A stretch of DNA of 64,000 nucleotides, from contig NC_087065.1 of assembly GCF_963678635.1 (NCBI RefSeq), positions 58,182,754-58,246,753 of the forward strand. The letters are read 5' to 3'. Source of the DNA: Symsagittifera roscoffensis. Its lineage: Eukaryota; Xenacoelomorpha; Acoela; Convolutidae. Position 1 is the first letter of the stretch; the number at the start of each line of letters is the position of its first letter. Below are positions 39,601 through 42,600 of this stretch, in pieces. The translations under genes were made by a program, and so were the position numbers. The notes beneath the pieces are model-generated. The model made no database searches and was not told where the DNA came from. It worked only from the letters and a program-made list of their open reading frames with translations.

Positions 39601-42600
39601 AGCTCAATTTCAAATGTTTGTTTTGTCCGATTATTTTAAATGAAAAGACTTAAGCGGTGCGACTTAAGAAAAAACTTGAGCGGCGCGACTTAAGAAAAAA
39701 CATAAGCGGTGCGACTGAAGAAAAGACTTAAGCGGCGCAATCTAAGAAAAGACTTACGCGGCGCGACTTAAGAAAATTCTTAAGCGGCCCGACTTCAGAC
39801 AAGACTGGCGGCTCGACTTAAGAAAAGACTTAAGTGGTGCGATTTAAGATAAGACCGACGGCGCGACTCAAGAAAAGACTTAAGCGGCGCGACTTGAGAA
39901 AAGACTTAAGTGACGCGACTTAAGAAGAGACTGAAGCGGCGCGACTTTAGAAAAGACCGACGCCGCGACTTAAGAAAAAACTTAAGCGGCGCGACTTAAG
40001 ATGAGACCGACGGCGCGACTTAAGAAAATACGTTTGGTATTGCGCTCTGTCGCCCATGTCGCGGCGGTTTATTCTCAGTCGCGCCGGTCTGAAATTTAAA
40101 ATTATCAGTCGCGCCGGTCGCGCCATTACCTTAGGTCGAGCCGGTTCCGACGGTGTTTTGAGTCGCGCCGGTCGCGGTGGTTTTTGAATCGCGTCGGTCT
40201 TCAATTGCCAAGTTTAGCTTAAATAAAATGGTTAGTTTTTTTGAAAAATTTCTGTTAATTCTGGGTCTTCAATAAGGGTTGGGTAGTGAATCGACGTTTG
40301 AGGTCATTAGACACTGAATAATATGGGAGGGGGAGAACAAATTATTATATTTGATCCAAGGATAAGCCTTGATGATCAGAAATTTAGATTTAGTTTAATT
40401 TAATTTAAAGATCCAAGGGAAGCTTTGATAATCTGCTATTTTAAATGAAATTAATTTAGGTGAAAACAAGGATAAGCCTTGATAGTTTTTCGATAAACGG
40501 TTAAGATAAAAAGGTTAAGTTTTTAATTTTGATGTTTGTTATTTTTTTAGATTTGCTGTTATAATTTAGGTGATGAAGCTGGGATGAAGGAATGATTTAT
40601 ATATACTAACAAATTATGCTTTATACTAACTAATTTTTGTACTTTTATTTTCATTAAATTTTTTTTTCAAGATGTTTTTAATTTTTTGCACATTTTTCAA
40701 AGAGAACAACTAGTGTTGTTTTTATAGGTCGTTATTGTATAGTTATTAGGTTTAGTGCCATGAAAGGTTATTGAAGATGTTTCTTCAAAATTTTATGTCA
40801 GTAAATGAAAATTTAAATTTACTGCTCTGGTGCTGAAACTACAAGTAGTTTCAGCACTTACAAAAAAATAGGTTGTTAATTTGATGGAGTATGATTGGTT
40901 AGTATTCAATATTTTATAGAGATAAAGTATCAGAATAATACCCAATAAGAAATTCTAGTTTAGATCTGGTTCCAATATCTTCTAACTAAACTTTTAAGCC
41001 TTAACTTTTATACAATAGCCTTCGGCGCTAGTGTATAGATAATCTGCGCTCTCTAACGAGCGTTCTCAGAAATTTTTCTGCGGCGCATCAGTTTTAGGCT
41101 CGAGAAAATTTTATCATTGAAAACCAACACATCCCCCTCTTTTTTGTAGTATGATAATGAAGCCCAATTGTTAGTGATTTGAATGCTTAAAAAAATTGTC
41201 CTATCGCAGAGAAAAAGCGTTTTAATAGCTCCTGCGTTTCATTTCTATCACGCATAGTCTTTTGACTTTTAGTAGATGATTTTTAGCATACGATTTTGCA
41301 CACGTTTGGTTCTTACTGGTATATCGTTTTTTTTGGAAAGACGTACAGTATTCAATATTTGTTGGTTCCACTTTCGAAGAGAAAGACCAAACTTTTCGCC
41401 GCAAGTTTTTTTTGTTCCGACTCTTTCATTCCAATTTTCCAATTAATTGTACTGTATAAGAATTACATCAATCTGATTCGACCATTGAACGGGGAAAAAG
41501 AACAGCAGAAATATAAAACTTGAAGTTTTCTTAGTGTTTTTTGAATTTTTTCTTCAATTTTTATAGTTTTATAAATTTTTCTGAGCAGTCTGAACATACC
41601 AGTCTTTGCTATGATATGAACAGCCTTGTTAGCCCTTTTGTTTGAACAATTTACAAATCAGAAGGCCTTGCTAAAAACCCAATACTGAACAAGTGAAGGC
41701 TTTGCATTTACATGTGGAAGTTATGCAGTGCTGATTTAATTTATCCCGACAAAACAAACAAAATTTGAAATTTCAAACAGATTTTATTTAAATTGGGTTA
41801 TTAATAGACAAAAGTAAACAAAAACTACTGCTTAAAATTTTATCAAAATTATGTGCACTTTTTTCCCGAAAATTAAAATAACCCCAAAAATGGGTAGTTT
41901 ATCTTCTTATTAACTAATCAAAAGCTACGCTGAAACAATCCAGTTAATTGATGAGAAAATTATATCAAAAGAACTCTCCTACACATCCCAATAAAATTAT
42001 ACAAGATAAAAATTCCAAATATTTGTGTAAAACGTTTGAAGCTGACACAAGATTTTGATTTTTATATAGTAAAAAAAAAGTTTTTTTGTGTGGCTATCAA
42101 TCAAGAACAAATTCTCATACACAGATTTTATGACTCTCTAAATTTTGTTGGGCTGTGTAAGATGCTTCTTTTGACATAAATTTGTAAGCAATTAACTGGC
42201 CAGTTTCAGCGTAAATCTTGACTATTTTTTTTAAAAATCACCCATTTTGGGGTTAGATTTTGTTTAAGAATTTAGCGAAAAAAATCCACCAAAATATTTC
42301 TAATAAAAGTTTAAGATACTTTTATTCGCTTTACTTTATGTCTAATCTTAGCCCAATTTGAAAAAAAAACGGATTAGCCCAATTTCAAATCTTTGTTGTA
42401 TCCGATTATTTTAAATGAAAAGACTTAAGCGGTGCGATTTAAGAAAAAACTTGAGCGGCGCGACTTAAGAAAAAACATAAGCGGTGCGACTTAAGAAAAG
42501 ACTTAAGCGGCGCAATCTAAGAAAAGACTTACGCGGCGCGACTTAAGAAAATTCTTAAGCGGCCCGACTTCAGACAAGACTGGCGGCTCGACTTAAGAAA

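Larger units (their letters stand above)
37050..40215 (+). repeat. Tandem 3-kb unit A
   Basis: It starts at AAGTTTCTGTTAATTCTGGG and ends just after a GC-rich array. It aligns with unit B through blocks such as GGTTGGGTAGTGAATCGACG, AAGGATAAGCCTTGATGAT, CTTCGGCGCTAGT and GAACTCTCCTACACATCCCA. It contains an extra ~500 bp (about 37640-38150), including the 5' part of an R1 copy, that unit B lacks. Confidence 0.85.
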
